Positions 42,223-50,553 of a stretch of DNA of 64,000 nucleotides are shown here, piece by piece. The stretch's first letter is position 1. Each line of letters starts with the position of its first letter. Made by a program: the position numbers and the translations under genes. The stretch is from JAQVEM01 sp964601205 (GTDB lineage Bacteria; Actinomycetota; Humimicrobiia; Humimicrobiales; Humimicrobiaceae): NCBI GenBank assembly GCA_964601205.1, contig CAZRML010000036.1, positions 1-64,000 on the forward strand, given 5' to 3'. The notes beneath the pieces were generated by a model. That model worked only from the letters and a program-made list of their open reading frames with translations. It did not search any database and had not been told where the DNA came from.

Positions 42223-43257
42223 TTATCTCTGCACCCTTCCAGAGGCGTCGCCACCCATTAATTTCTCCACTTCCGCAACCGAGACCCTATTAAAATCTCC
42301 TGGTATTGAGTGTTTCAGGCAGCTTGCCGCAACTGCAAACTCCAGTGCCTGCTGTTTTTTATCATAAGCATTCAAGCCGTATATCAACCCGGCCGCAAAC
42401 GCGTCCCCACCACCCACTCTGTCCACTATATCGCTTATTTCATACTTACGGCTTAAATAAAAATTTTTCCTGTCATTCATGCATGCCGACCAGCCATTTA
42501 TACTGGCGCTCGTGCTTTCCCTCAATGTTATGGCTACAGCCTTAAGGTTGGGGTATATCTTTAATACTTTAGTACTCAATCTTTCATATTTGTTTACATC
42601 AAGAACCCCGCTTTCTACATCTACATCAACTTTGATACCCAGAGATTTCTGACAGTCTTCCTCATTGGCAATTCCATAATCCACATACTTTACCAGTTCG
42701 GGCATTACTTCAGTAGCTGCTTTCCCATATTTCCAGAGTTTACCCCTGTAATTAAAGTCACATGATATAGTTATCCCTTTTTCTTTTGCTTTTTTTACCG
42801 CCTCAAGAGAAAGATTCATAGCAGTTTCGGATATAGCAGGAGTTATGCCTGTAATATGAAACCATTCCGCACCACTAAGAACATTATCCCAGTCTATATC
42901 ACCGGGTTTTGCTATCGATATCGCCGAATAGCTTCTATCATAAACCACAACCGAGGGGCGCTGGTTTGCCCCACTTTCCATATAGTAAGTGCCCATTCTC
43001 CCACTGTTACGAATTATTAAAGAGGTATCAACTCCCCATCTTCTTAACTCACCTTCGCAGGAATTCCCAATCATATTATCCGGCAGTGCCGTACAAAACC
43101 CGACATTGAATCCAAAGTTCGCCAGGGAAATGGCTACATTTGCTTCACCGCCGCCAAAAGTCGCTTCCAGCAGAGGTGACTGGAAAAGCCTCTCATATGA
43201 GGGCGATTTTAACCTCAGCATTACTTCTCCAAAGGTTATAATTCTTTTATTTTTCAT
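42223..43257 (-). CDS. kdgK: 2-dehydro-3-deoxygluconokinase
   Basis: A 344-residue PfkB-family sugar kinase. It begins with ITFGEVMLRLKSP, a standard KdgK start, and GGGEANVAISLANFGF near residue 35. The C-terminal catalytic motif is DIVDRVGGGDAFAAGLIYGL near 285, with Asp as catalytic base and the Gly-rich anion hole. It phosphorylates 2-keto-3-deoxygluconate (KDG) at O6 to KDPG, the step between KduD and Eda. The length is at the long end of KdgK. It starts 11 bases after the eda gene ends, which indicates the same operon; AAGGGAAG precedes the ATG. Confidence 0.92.
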   Translation of the reverse strand: MKNKRIITFGEVMLRLKSPSYERLFQSPLLEATFGGGEANVAISLANFGFNVGFCTALPDNMIGNSCEGELRRWGVDTSLIIRNSGRMGTYYMESGANQRPSVVVYDRSYSAISIAKPGDIDWDNVLSGAEWFHITGITPAISETAMNLSLEAVKKAKEKGITISCDFNYRGKLWKYGKAATEVMPELVKYVDYGIANEEDCQKSLGIKVDVDVESGVLDVNKYERLSTKVLKIYPNLKAVAITLRESTSASINGWSACMNDRKNFYLSRKYEISDIVDRVGGGDAFAAGLIYGLNAYDKKQQALEFAVAASCLKHSIPGDFNRVSVAEVEKLMGGDASGRVQR

Positions 43258-43268
43258 TTACTTCCCTT

Positions 43269-44228
43269 CTATTTCTGTAAAAGATGTACGGCAAAACCAC
43301 CTATCTCTTCCTCGAGATACACGGCAAGCGGCCTCTCTTCAGTTCCTTTCCTCGTGCTCCAGTCAATTTTATGACCTCGTTTTTCAAGATAATATGCTGC
43401 TCTTGAAATATTGTTTGTTTTAATCGCAATATGGCCCATATCCCCCGGCCCTTTAGATTTATTTACTTCTATTCCCTTTCCAGAAAAAACAGATGAATTC
43501 CCCTCTTTTATAGAAAACCCGAAAACGTCTGAAAACATTTTAGCAACAGCCAGGGATTTCTCCTCACTCTCAGTGTTTATTCCGACATGTGCGAGTTCAA
43601 ATCCAAGCAATATATTAATGGATTCCTTTACAATGCCGGTAATTTTATCAAAATTTTTATTATTAATATCAGAAGCCGAGCATAGCCAGCTCCCTCCTAC
43701 AGAATGAATATAGGGTTTATCCGCAAAATCTGACAGGTTTTTAAGACTCACCCCGCCGGTTGGCATAAACTGAACCATCCGGTATGGGCCATAAAGAGCT
43801 TCACATCCCTTTATACCGCCAAATATGCCTCCTGGAAAAAACTTCAGTACCGTAAGGTTATACTTTAAAGCCTGCGCCACCTCCGTAGGGGTAACGACAC
43901 CCGGAGTCACCTCTATATCTCTTTTCTGGCACCACTCAATAATATCAGGGTCCAATCCCGGTGATACAATAAATTTTGCCCCCGCGCTTACAGATTCTTT
44001 AGCTTTTTCTATTGAAAGGACGGTACCGGCACCTACCAGCATATCCGGAAAAGCTTCTCTGACCTTTTTTATTGATTTTATGCCTTCTTCAGTACGCATG
44101 GTGATTTCCATTGCATTAAGGCCACCATCTCTTAATGCTTTTGCCGCAGGTACCGCCAGCTCCGAATCATCTATAACCACAACCGGAACCAGCCCAATGT
44201 TACCTATCTCTTTCAGAATGTCGCCCAT
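43269..44228 (-). CDS. eda: KDPG aldolase fused to C-terminal VOC/glyoxalase domain
   Basis: A 319-residue protein against about 210 for a normal Eda. Residues 1-205 are a class I KDPG/KHG aldolase: GLVPVVVIDDSELAVPAAKA, the Glu in AMEITMRT, and the Schiff-base Lys in VLKFFPGGIFGGIKG, with FMPTGGVSLKNL phosphate site. Residues 210-319 form a glyoxalase-like domain: HVGINTESEEKSLAVAKMF, GDMGHIAIKTNNISRAAYYL, and a closing EIGGFAVHLLQK. The aldolase splits KDPG into pyruvate and glyceraldehyde-3-phosphate. The role of the VOC domain is unknown; it may bind metal or a sugar acid. AGGAGG precedes the ATG. Such fusions exist in some anaerobes. Confidence 0.9.
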   Translation of the reverse strand: MGDILKEIGNIGLVPVVVIDDSELAVPAAKALRDGGLNAMEITMRTEEGIKSIKKVREAFPDMLVGAGTVLSIEKAKESVSAGAKFIVSPGLDPDIIEWCQKRDIEVTPGVVTPTEVAQALKYNLTVLKFFPGGIFGGIKGCEALYGPYRMVQFMPTGGVSLKNLSDFADKPYIHSVGGSWLCSASDINNKNFDKITGIVKESINILLGFELAHVGINTESEEKSLAVAKMFSDVFGFSIKEGNSSVFSGKGIEVNKSKGPGDMGHIAIKTNNISRAAYYLEKRGHKIDWSTRKGTEERPLAVYLEEEIGGFAVHLLQK

Positions 44229-44433
44229 TAATCCTCCTAAAATTTATAAACTCAATACTAAGACTGTTTAAAATAAAACCTGAATTTTATGGCATCGTTT
44301 ATCCGATATCACCATAACTTTTTCATCTCATCTTTTCTTTTCGCTGCTATTCTTCAATTTTTATAAATGGAAAACCCTATATTCTAATTTTAAAATCCTT
44401 ATCTATAATTTATTTAACCATTTAACCGGGCAA

Positions 44434-45195
44434 TTACCTTGCCAGCCAGCCACCATCCACAGCAATTGTGTATCCATTTATATAATTTGATGCTTCGGAT
44501 GAAAGAAATACCGCTATTCCTGCTAAATCTTCAGGTAATCCCCATCTTCCGGCTGGAATCCTATCAAGTATGGCTTTATTCCTCTCTTTATCCTCTCTTA
44601 ATGCCTTTGTATTATTGGTAACCATATATCCTGGTGCGATTGCATTAACATTTATATTATATTTTGCCCATTCATTTGCCAGAGCTCTGGTTATTCCCAT
44701 AACAGCACTCTTACTTGCTGTATATGAAGGAACTCTTATTCCACCCTGGAATGACAGCATGGAAGCAACACTGATTATTTTGCCTCCAGTCTTTTGTTTG
44801 ACAAACTGTCTGGCAACGGCCTGTGAGAAAAAGAATACCGTCTTTGCGTTTATACTTAAAACATCATCCCAGTCTTTCTCGGTGAAATTTATGGCATCTT
44901 CCCTTCTTATAATCCCGGCATTATTTATCAAAATATCTACTTTGCCGTATTCTTCTACCGTCTGCTTCATTATGTCCTCAATCGGTTCTATGGTTGACAG
45001 ATCTGCTTTTACCTCCAGGAACTTTCTTCCCAGCGATTCAACTTCTTTTTTAGTTCCCTCTGCACCTGAATTAGTTACCCCTGCTATATCAGCACCTGCA
45101 TCTGCCAGACCAAGTATCATGCCCCTGCCAAGACCGGTGCTGCTTCCCGTCACTATGGCGACTTTTCCTTTTAGATTGAATTTATCCAGAATCAT
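44434..45195 (-). CDS. kduD: 2-dehydro-3-deoxy-D-gluconate 5-dehydrogenase
   Basis: A 253-residue short-chain dehydrogenase. The NAD-binding VTGSSTGLGRGMILGLADAG starts near residue 16, NNAG near 93, and the catalytic Tyr-Lys pair is in PSYTASKSAVMG near 157, with Ser in SVASML. The closing YINGYTIAVDGGWLAR is the KduD-type C-terminus. It reduces 2,5-diketo-3-deoxygluconate to KDG with NADH, after KduI. The product feeds kdgK and eda downstream. It lies 29 bases after kduI; AAGGA precedes the start. A 205-base gap to eda has no gene and no clear promoter. Confidence 0.92.
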   Translation of the reverse strand: MILDKFNLKGKVAIVTGSSTGLGRGMILGLADAGADIAGVTNSGAEGTKKEVESLGRKFLEVKADLSTIEPIEDIMKQTVEEYGKVDILINNAGIIRREDAINFTEKDWDDVLSINAKTVFFFSQAVARQFVKQKTGGKIISVASMLSFQGGIRVPSYTASKSAVMGITRALANEWAKYNINVNAIAPGYMVTNNTKALREDKERNKAILDRIPAGRWGLPEDLAGIAVFLSSEASNYINGYTIAVDGGWLAR

Positions 45196-45224
45196 AAATA
45201 TTCATCCTTCCTTATTTACAAAAA

Positions 45225-46067
45225 TTACTTCATATCTTTGAGTTCAACAGCATCCATATCGGTGAATGTCTGATTTTCTCCTACCATGCCCCATATAAAC
45301 GAATACGCGCTTGTTCCGCATCCAGAATGAATAGACCAGCTTGGAGATATCACTGCCTGCTCACTTTTCAAAATAATATGCCTTGTTTCATCCGGTTCCC
45401 CCATGTAATGAAATACCCTGGCATCTTCGGGCAAATCAAAGTATGCGTATACTTCCATTCTCCTTACGTGTGTGTGACAGGGCATGGTGTTCCAGACATT
45501 TCCGGGTGCCATTTGCGTCAGCCCCATACATAGCTGACAGCTCTCAACTACGCCCGGCTGAATGTACTGATTTATTACCCTTTTGTTGCTGTTCTCATCG
45601 CTTCCCATGGGAACCTTATTGGCCTTGCTGATATCTATATGAACTGTTTTAAGATCTTTATGCGCCGGGGCGCTTAATGCGTAAAACCTTGCCGGTTTGC
45701 CGGGATCGCCGCTTTCAAATACTACTTCTTTTGTTCCCCTGCTTACATAAAGTCCATCCCTGGGATTCATCTCATATTTTTTGCCATCAACAGTAATGCT
45801 ACCTTTCTGTCCCATGTTAATTACTCCCAGTTCTCTTCTTTCCAGAAAGTAATCTGTTCCAAGATTATGCATAATATCCAGATTCTGACCCAGCTCAATT
45901 GGTTTCCCGGTCGGCACAATTCCCATCACTATTATTCTATCAATATGGCTGTAAACTCTTTTGATCTCTCCTTCTACAAATAAGTCTTCTATTAAAAATT
46001 CCTCCCTCAGCCTCTCCGTAGTGTAATGTTTTGCATCTTTTGAATTTGATGGTTCTCTTATTTCCAT
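45225..46067 (-). CDS. kduI: 5-keto-4-deoxyuronate isomerase
   Basis: A 280-residue cupin-fold enzyme, the usual size. Motifs are visible in order: DAKHYTTERLREEFL, GREI-like YFLERRELGVINMGQKG, RDGLYVSRGTKEVVFES, and the metal site MPCHTHVRRMEVYAYF near residue 195 with His-x-His and Glu. The last zinc ligand is in SWSIHSGCGTSAYSFIWGM. KduI isomerises 5-keto-4-deoxyuronate, formed spontaneously from unsaturated galacturonate or glucuronate, to 2,5-diketo-3-deoxygluconate. Pectin-, hyaluronan- or heparin-type polymers generate this intermediate. A strong ribosome binding site, AGGAGG, precedes the ATG. Confidence 0.95.
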   Translation of the reverse strand: MEIREPSNSKDAKHYTTERLREEFLIEDLFVEGEIKRVYSHIDRIIVMGIVPTGKPIELGQNLDIMHNLGTDYFLERRELGVINMGQKGSITVDGKKYEMNPRDGLYVSRGTKEVVFESGDPGKPARFYALSAPAHKDLKTVHIDISKANKVPMGSDENSNKRVINQYIQPGVVESCQLCMGLTQMAPGNVWNTMPCHTHVRRMEVYAYFDLPEDARVFHYMGEPDETRHIILKSEQAVISPSWSIHSGCGTSAYSFIWGMVGENQTFTDMDAVELKDMK

Positions 46068-46267
46068 TTTTTCCTCCTATCCATTTTTTGCTAATTATTC
46101 CATTATACTATCCTGCTTCTGCAGGTTACTTAAAACCTGCATTTGCGCAGAAAAAATATTAAAAATTATAATAATTTTGATTTAAATCAACATCTGCTAC
46201 AGAATCCTCCCATAATTCATTTACCTTCACCGATACATAAATATCCGTGCAGATATATCAATTTAAA

Positions 46268-47551
46268 TTACTTAAAAATTAAACCCGGTAACCACAGCGA
46301 AAGTGCCGGGATGAAAGTTACCAGCAGTAAAATTATGAAATTACATGCTATATAGGGCAGAGCTCCCTTAAATATATCCGTAATATCCATTTTAGATATC
46401 TTTGCAGCTGCATTCAAACACATCCCAACCGGCGGTGTAACCAGGCCAATTGCAACTCCTACTATCATTATAGCACCAAATTGAAGTGCATTTACCCCGA
46501 GCCCTTCCATTACAGGCAATAATATTGGCACTACGAGCAATAATGCAGGTGTAACATCAATAAATGTTCCAACAATCAGGATAATAATATCCAGCATTAA
46601 TAAAATCCAGATTCTATGAACCTGCAATCCCAGGAAAAATTCTGCAATCATCTGCGGTACCTGTTCTACTGCCAGTATCCAGGAAAAAATCATGGAAAAT
46701 CCAATAATAATCATAATGCTGCTTGACGATAGAAAAGCTCTCTTTACTGCATTTAAAAGCGCTCCCCCTTTTAATTCCCTGTACACTAAAAATCCCAGTA
46801 ATGCTGCATATAAAACAGCAATTCCTGCAACCTCAGTCGGTGTAGCAATACCAAATGATATTGCTAAAATAATAATAAGAGGCATAATCACTGCAAGCGA
46901 GCCATCCCTCATGGTAAGGGCAAAATGCTTTCTATTAAACCTTACTAATTCCGGATGGTAATGATTCTTTTTCGAGATAATGTAGACCAGTGTAGTCTGT
47001 GTCACGCCAATCAATATTCCCGGTATTGCTCCTGCCAGAAACAGAGCTCCTACCGATTCACCCGATATCATCGCATACATAAGCATTGGTATACTGGGCG
47101 GTATAATCATTCCCACTGTGGATGAGGCCACTGTAATACCAACTGCTACTGGTTTCGGGTATCCCTTTTCAACCATCTGGGGAATAAGCACCGAACCAAT
47201 TGCTGAAGTGTCGGCAACTGATGAGCCGGAGATGCCGCCAAAAATCATACTTGCAATTACATTAACTTCACCAAGCCCGCCTCTAATCGGCCTTACCACA
47301 TAACCACAAAAATTTATAATTCTTTTTGTTACACCGCCATGGTTCATCAGTTCCCCTGCCAGTATGAATAAGGGCAGCGCAATCATTACAAAACTATTTG
47401 AACCTGCCCATACACGCTGGGGAACCATTGAAATATAGCCTGGATTATAGACCACAAAATATAATAAACTTGATGCACCTATAGAAAAGGCAATCGGAAC
47501 CCCTATAGCAACAAGTAAAAAAAATGTTCCTACTAATAGTCCAACCGACAT
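46268..47551 (-). CDS. dctM: TRAP transporter large permease (DctM)
   Basis: A 427-residue membrane protein with about 12 helices. Signatures are GVPIAFSIGASSLLYF, ALPLFILAGELMNHGGVTKR near residue 59, SMIFGGISGSSVADTSAIGS near 105, SMVPQR-like start region, and the closing GLVTPPVGMCLNAAAKISKM near 372. It is the ion-coupled transport subunit of a tripartite TRAP carrier, working with DctQ and the binding protein DctP. Its length is standard. AGGAGG precedes the ATG. It is the third gene of dctP-dctQ-dctM, and kduI follows after 200 bases, so the carried solute is likely a uronate or a degradation product. Confidence 0.93.
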   Translation of the reverse strand: MSVGLLVGTFFLLVAIGVPIAFSIGASSLLYFVVYNPGYISMVPQRVWAGSNSFVMIALPLFILAGELMNHGGVTKRIINFCGYVVRPIRGGLGEVNVIASMIFGGISGSSVADTSAIGSVLIPQMVEKGYPKPVAVGITVASSTVGMIIPPSIPMLMYAMISGESVGALFLAGAIPGILIGVTQTTLVYIISKKNHYHPELVRFNRKHFALTMRDGSLAVIMPLIIILAISFGIATPTEVAGIAVLYAALLGFLVYRELKGGALLNAVKRAFLSSSSIMIIIGFSMIFSWILAVEQVPQMIAEFFLGLQVHRIWILLMLDIIILIVGTFIDVTPALLLVVPILLPVMEGLGVNALQFGAIMIVGVAIGLVTPPVGMCLNAAAKISKMDITDIFKGALPYIACNFIILLLVTFIPALSLWLPGLIFK

Positions 47552-47585
47552 TTAGCTATTCTCCTCCTAAATATTTTAAATACAA

Positions 47586-48092
47586 TCAAGATTCCCTGAT
47601 TTTCTTTTTAAAATTAACAAACTTTAATACAATTTCCCTTAATTCATATATGGCAACCATTACAAAAGAGATTGTAAGCATATAATAAACAGTAGAATAA
47701 TGTATTTTAAGCCCTGAGCTTATTTTCGCGCCCACTTTTTCAATCCAGCCCAGGCTTAGATATGCTGCTACTATCACAGTAATTAATGTGATTATACTTA
47801 TTGCCACATCAAAGAATATTTTAACTTTTGGCGGTAACTTATCTACCAATATTGATACTTTAATATGCTCATCCCATTTTACTCCCAGAATTATGCCAAA
47901 ATAAGTCGTTGCGATAAATATAAAAACAATTAGCTCTTCAGTCCAGTTAAATGAAATGTTAAAAAGATATCTTAGAAATACCGATAATATAACTAAAACA
48001 ACCAGTCCGCTCATGAGCCCTGTATCCAGATAAAATAAGCCTTTATCCAGAACAATAAATAACCCATTAATTATTTTTTTTATTATTTTCAC
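47586..48092 (-). CDS. dctQ: TRAP transporter small permease (DctQ)
   Basis: The GTG at 48092 is taken as the start because AGGGAGAG lies a few bases upstream; the longer ATG reading would begin inside a large hairpin. The 168-residue protein has four membrane helices and the family features ILSVFLRYLFNISFNWTEEL near residue 32 (with the W-x-E-E motif), an IVFIFIATTYFGI segment, WDEHIKVSILVDKLP near 78, and a final helix. It forms the membrane complex with DctM. The gene lies 34 bases before dctM and about 100 bases after dctP, from which it is separated by the hairpin. Confidence 0.88.
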   Translation of the reverse strand: MKIIKKIINGLFIVLDKGLFYLDTGLMSGLVVLVILSVFLRYLFNISFNWTEELIVFIFIATTYFGIILGVKWDEHIKVSILVDKLPPKVKIFFDVAISIITLITVIVAAYLSLGWIEKVGAKISSGLKIHYSTVYYMLTISFVMVAIYELREIVLKFVNFKKKIRES

Positions 48093-48118
48093 TATTTCTC
48101 TCCCTGGAATGCTATTTG

Positions 48119-48167
48119 CTATATAAGAAAGAGAAAAGTGACTGAGCACTTTCTCTTTCTTATATAG
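48119..48167 (-). other. Long intercistronic hairpin between dctP and dctQ
   Basis: Arms of 22 and 21 bases (GAAAGAGAAAAGTG side against CACTTTCTCTTTCTTATATAG) pair with a single bulged A and an ACTGAG loop. There is no T-tract after it on the minus strand, so it is more likely a transcript-stabilising or partial-attenuation stem after the binding-protein gene than a full terminator. Confidence 0.8.
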
Positions 48168-48194
48168 AGTACATACTTATGTTACTTTATTTTA

Positions 48195-49313
48195 CTATTC
48201 AATAGAGCTCCTTACTTTATCAAGCAGCTCCTGGGTAAACCAGCCTTCGCTAATAAAGTAGTCATATACAGGTGCACACTTTTCAATAAATGCCTGCCTG
48301 TTTTCATCTGTAAGATACGTGATTTCCATGTTTTCTTCCATTACAGGCACTACAGCTTCAGCTCTTTCAGTCATCAATATATCGTTGTGCTTCATTGATT
48401 CTTTTGCTGCATCGGTAACAATCTCCTGGAGATAGGGTTCCAATGACTGGTACCAGTCATTACTTACAAACATTGGATCCGGATGTATCTGGTAATTGGA
48501 CATTGTCATATACTTCTGTACTTCGTAGAATTTTTTATCATCAATATTAACCAGCGGGTTCTCCTGTCCATCTGCAACACCGGTCTTTAATGCCATATAC
48601 AGTTCAGCATAAGGAATGGAAACCGGGTTTGCTTCAAGTGCCTCCATAATCTTTATAATGCTTTCTATTGGAGGAGTTCTCATTTTGAGTCCCACAATAT
48701 CTTCAGGAGTTTCAATCGACTTTACATTATTGGTCCACTGCCTCAGCCCTCCTGCATCTCCTGTTGCAGGAATATAAATACCTACATCCAGGGCAGCTGC
48801 AGCAATTTCATCTCCGATAGGGCCACTTGCAATTGCTGTAAATTCAGCGGGTTCATTGAACAGAAATGGCATCATATAAACTGACAATTCAGTTGCAACT
48901 TCATCAAAGCTTCCGCCTCTGGTTGCCTGCAATGTTCCCATTTGAACCTGCTCCAGCATCTCAGCTTCAGTTCCAAGCTGGCCTGCCGGATATAATTCTA
49001 CCACTATGGCACCTTCTGAATTTTTCTCTACCAGCTGTTCAAAAACCAGCAAAGACATGTGTCTGGGCGCACTGGTTGAATGTGAATGGCCAACCTTCAT
49101 TGTGTATGTCCCGGCTGCTACTTTTTCTACTTCTTCTTCAACTTCCTCTACTACTTCTTCTACTTCTTCGGCTGCTTCCTCTACTGCTTCTACTACTTCT
49201 TCTGCTGCTTCTTCAACCGCTTCTTCTGCTTCTTTGCATCCTACAAACGAGAAAGTCGCAACTATTGATATACTTAACACTAACACTACTATCCATAATA
49301 ATGGTCTTTTCAT
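48195..49313 (-). CDS. dctP: TRAP transporter solute-binding lipoprotein (DctP)
   Basis: A 372-residue lipoprotein. The signal peptide ends at the lipobox FVGC with Cys26. Residues 27-68 are an unusual linker built almost only of Glu, Ala and Val in heptad-like steps (EEAVEEAAEEVVEAVEEAAE), likely a single helix or coiled-coil stalk. The DctP domain follows: YTMKVGHSHSTSAPRHM, NSEGAIVVELYPAGQLGTEA, GLKMRTPPIESIIKIMEALE near residue 218 (the Arg contacting the carboxylate) and a final DYFISEGW. It captures a carboxylated sugar for DctQM. AAAGGA precedes the ATG; the promoter region lies in the 296-base gap to iclR. Confidence 0.93.
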   Translation of the reverse strand: MKRPLLWIVVLVLSISIVATFSFVGCKEAEEAVEEAAEEVVEAVEEAAEEVEEVVEEVEEEVEKVAAGTYTMKVGHSHSTSAPRHMSLLVFEQLVEKNSEGAIVVELYPAGQLGTEAEMLEQVQMGTLQATRGGSFDEVATELSVYMMPFLFNEPAEFTAIASGPIGDEIAAAALDVGIYIPATGDAGGLRQWTNNVKSIETPEDIVGLKMRTPPIESIIKIMEALEANPVSIPYAELYMALKTGVADGQENPLVNIDDKKFYEVQKYMTMSNYQIHPDPMFVSNDWYQSLEPYLQEIVTDAAKESMKHNDILMTERAEAVVPVMEENMEITYLTDENRQAFIEKCAPVYDYFISEGWFTQELLDKVRSSIE

Positions 49314-49425
49314 TTTTTAATCCTTTCATTGAAAACTATTAATCTTAAAAATCATTAACTTATAAGTGTTACACCACCCCCTCCTCATGCTTTACTTTTG
49401 GAATTATCTCTGTTAAATTGCTTTT

Positions 49426-49509
49426 GAGATTTGTTTGTGCTATAGCTCTAATATAATCTATAAATAATTTAAGGTTATATGGTTATATTAGTCTTCATAA
49501 ACAAATCTC
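49426..49509. promoter_or_regulatory. 11-bp inverted repeat upstream of dctP, candidate operator pair
   Basis: GAGATTTGTTT at 49426-49436 and AAACAAATCTC at 49499-49509 are perfect inverted copies, 73 bases apart centre to centre (about seven helical turns). They flank the probable promoter zone of dctP in the iclR-dctP gap. They could be looping operators for the IclR-type regulator; this is inference. Nothing else is recognisable in the gap. Confidence 0.45.
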
Positions 49510-49609
49510 TCTTTTTGCTTCATTGGCATCACCTCACTTAAAATTACTTTTCATTTTTTTTCAGTCTTTCTACAGTTATTTGGATCTTTTCAATCTTCCA
49601 TGTGATAAG

Positions 49610-50362
49610 TTACTTTTCAATAAATCCTAATTCTTTAGAAATGATATTTGCCTTATCTATTAGAATATCCTTAAAAACAACTAATTTTGACAGGTCCATC
49701 CTTGTTCTTATGGCAGATATACTCACGGCATATTTAACTTTCCTGCTGTAATCTCTAATTGGAGCGGCAATACAACAAATACTTTCCTCATTTTCCGAGT
49801 TATCAATACCAAACCCTCTATCTCTTACATCTTTTAAGTTTTTGATAAACTCTTCCCTGTCAGTAATTGTATTTTTTGTACGCGGAATAAAATCTAACTC
49901 CCTGACTATCCTTTCTACAACTTCATTCTTTTGAAAAGCTAAAATTACTTTACCTGCTGCGGTACAATGAATAGGAGCAATATTACCGATTCTTGAATAC
50001 ATCCTGATAGGTTTACTGCTTTCAATTTTATCAATATATACTACCCTGTCACCCTCAAAAGTAGTCAGATGTATGGTTTCGTTAGTGTATTCCTCAAGTT
50101 CAATTAAATAGGGATGTGCGATATTTCTTACATCAATGGATTCAATTATTCCTGTAGCAATATTTAAGAACTTTAATCCGAGGCTATACTTTTTACTTAC
50201 CGGATTCATCTTAATATAATTATATTTTAACAATGTTTTTAAAAACCTGTGTATGGTGCTTTTGTCTATCTCTAATCTATCAGCTATATCCTTGAGCCTT
50301 AGCTCACCACTTTTTTCTAATAATTCTACTATTTTGAAAAATCTTAAAAGTGTTTCAACCAT
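49610..50362 (-). CDS. IclR-family transcriptional regulator (KdgR-like)
   Basis: A 250-residue protein. The N-terminal winged helix-turn-helix (residues 1-70) has LLRFFKIVELLEKSGELRLK and DRLEIDKSTIHRFLKTLLKY. A 180-residue effector-binding domain follows, with GLKFLNIA, EYTNETIHLTTFEGDRVVYI, a PIHCTAAGKVILAF motif near residue 132 and GIDNSENEESICCIAAPIRD near 190. IclR proteins include KdgR, which controls pectin and uronate catabolism in response to KDG. It precedes the TRAP/Kdu genes on the same strand, so it likely controls them. Its own promoter at 50409-50437 is very good; no ribosome binding site is evident before the ATG. Confidence 0.92.
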   Translation of the reverse strand: MVETLLRFFKIVELLEKSGELRLKDIADRLEIDKSTIHRFLKTLLKYNYIKMNPVSKKYSLGLKFLNIATGIIESIDVRNIAHPYLIELEEYTNETIHLTTFEGDRVVYIDKIESSKPIRMYSRIGNIAPIHCTAAGKVILAFQKNEVVERIVRELDFIPRTKNTITDREEFIKNLKDVRDRGFGIDNSENEESICCIAAPIRDYSRKVKYAVSISAIRTRMDLSKLVVFKDILIDKANIISKELGFIEK

Positions 50363-50408
50363 AAGAAAATTTCATATAATAATATTAAGTTTCATTATTT
50401 CAAACCAC

Positions 50409-50437
50409 AAAATAGCAAAACTTTTTATCTTTGTCAA
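50409..50437 (-). promoter_or_regulatory. Promoter of the IclR-family regulator gene
   Basis: On the minus strand, TTGACA (50437-50432), 17 bases, TATTTT (50414-50409). The same -35, spacer length and -10 variant occur before the tRNA operon. Confidence 0.7.
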
Positions 50438-50498
50438 GCATTGATTAAGCCTGCGTCATTTAATTTAGAAATTAAACTCAAAAAAGTCTTCCTAAAAA

Positions 50499-50534
50499 AT
50501 TCTAAAAAAATTAGAATAAAGTACTGATTAGAAT
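50499..50534. repeat. ATTCTAA/TTAGAAT repeats before the FAH gene
   Basis: ATTCTAA (50499-50505) and TTAGAAT (50511-50517) form an inverted repeat, and TTAGAAT recurs at 50528-50534. They lie 20-55 bases before the start of the FAH gene and may be operator copies, or AT-rich chance. Confidence 0.35.
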
Positions 50535-50553
50535 TTAACACGGGAGAGAAAAT

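Noticed and set aside
44570..45241. Plus-strand frame of 223 codons opposite kduD
   Set aside because: It is antisense to a complete short-chain dehydrogenase and has no motif.
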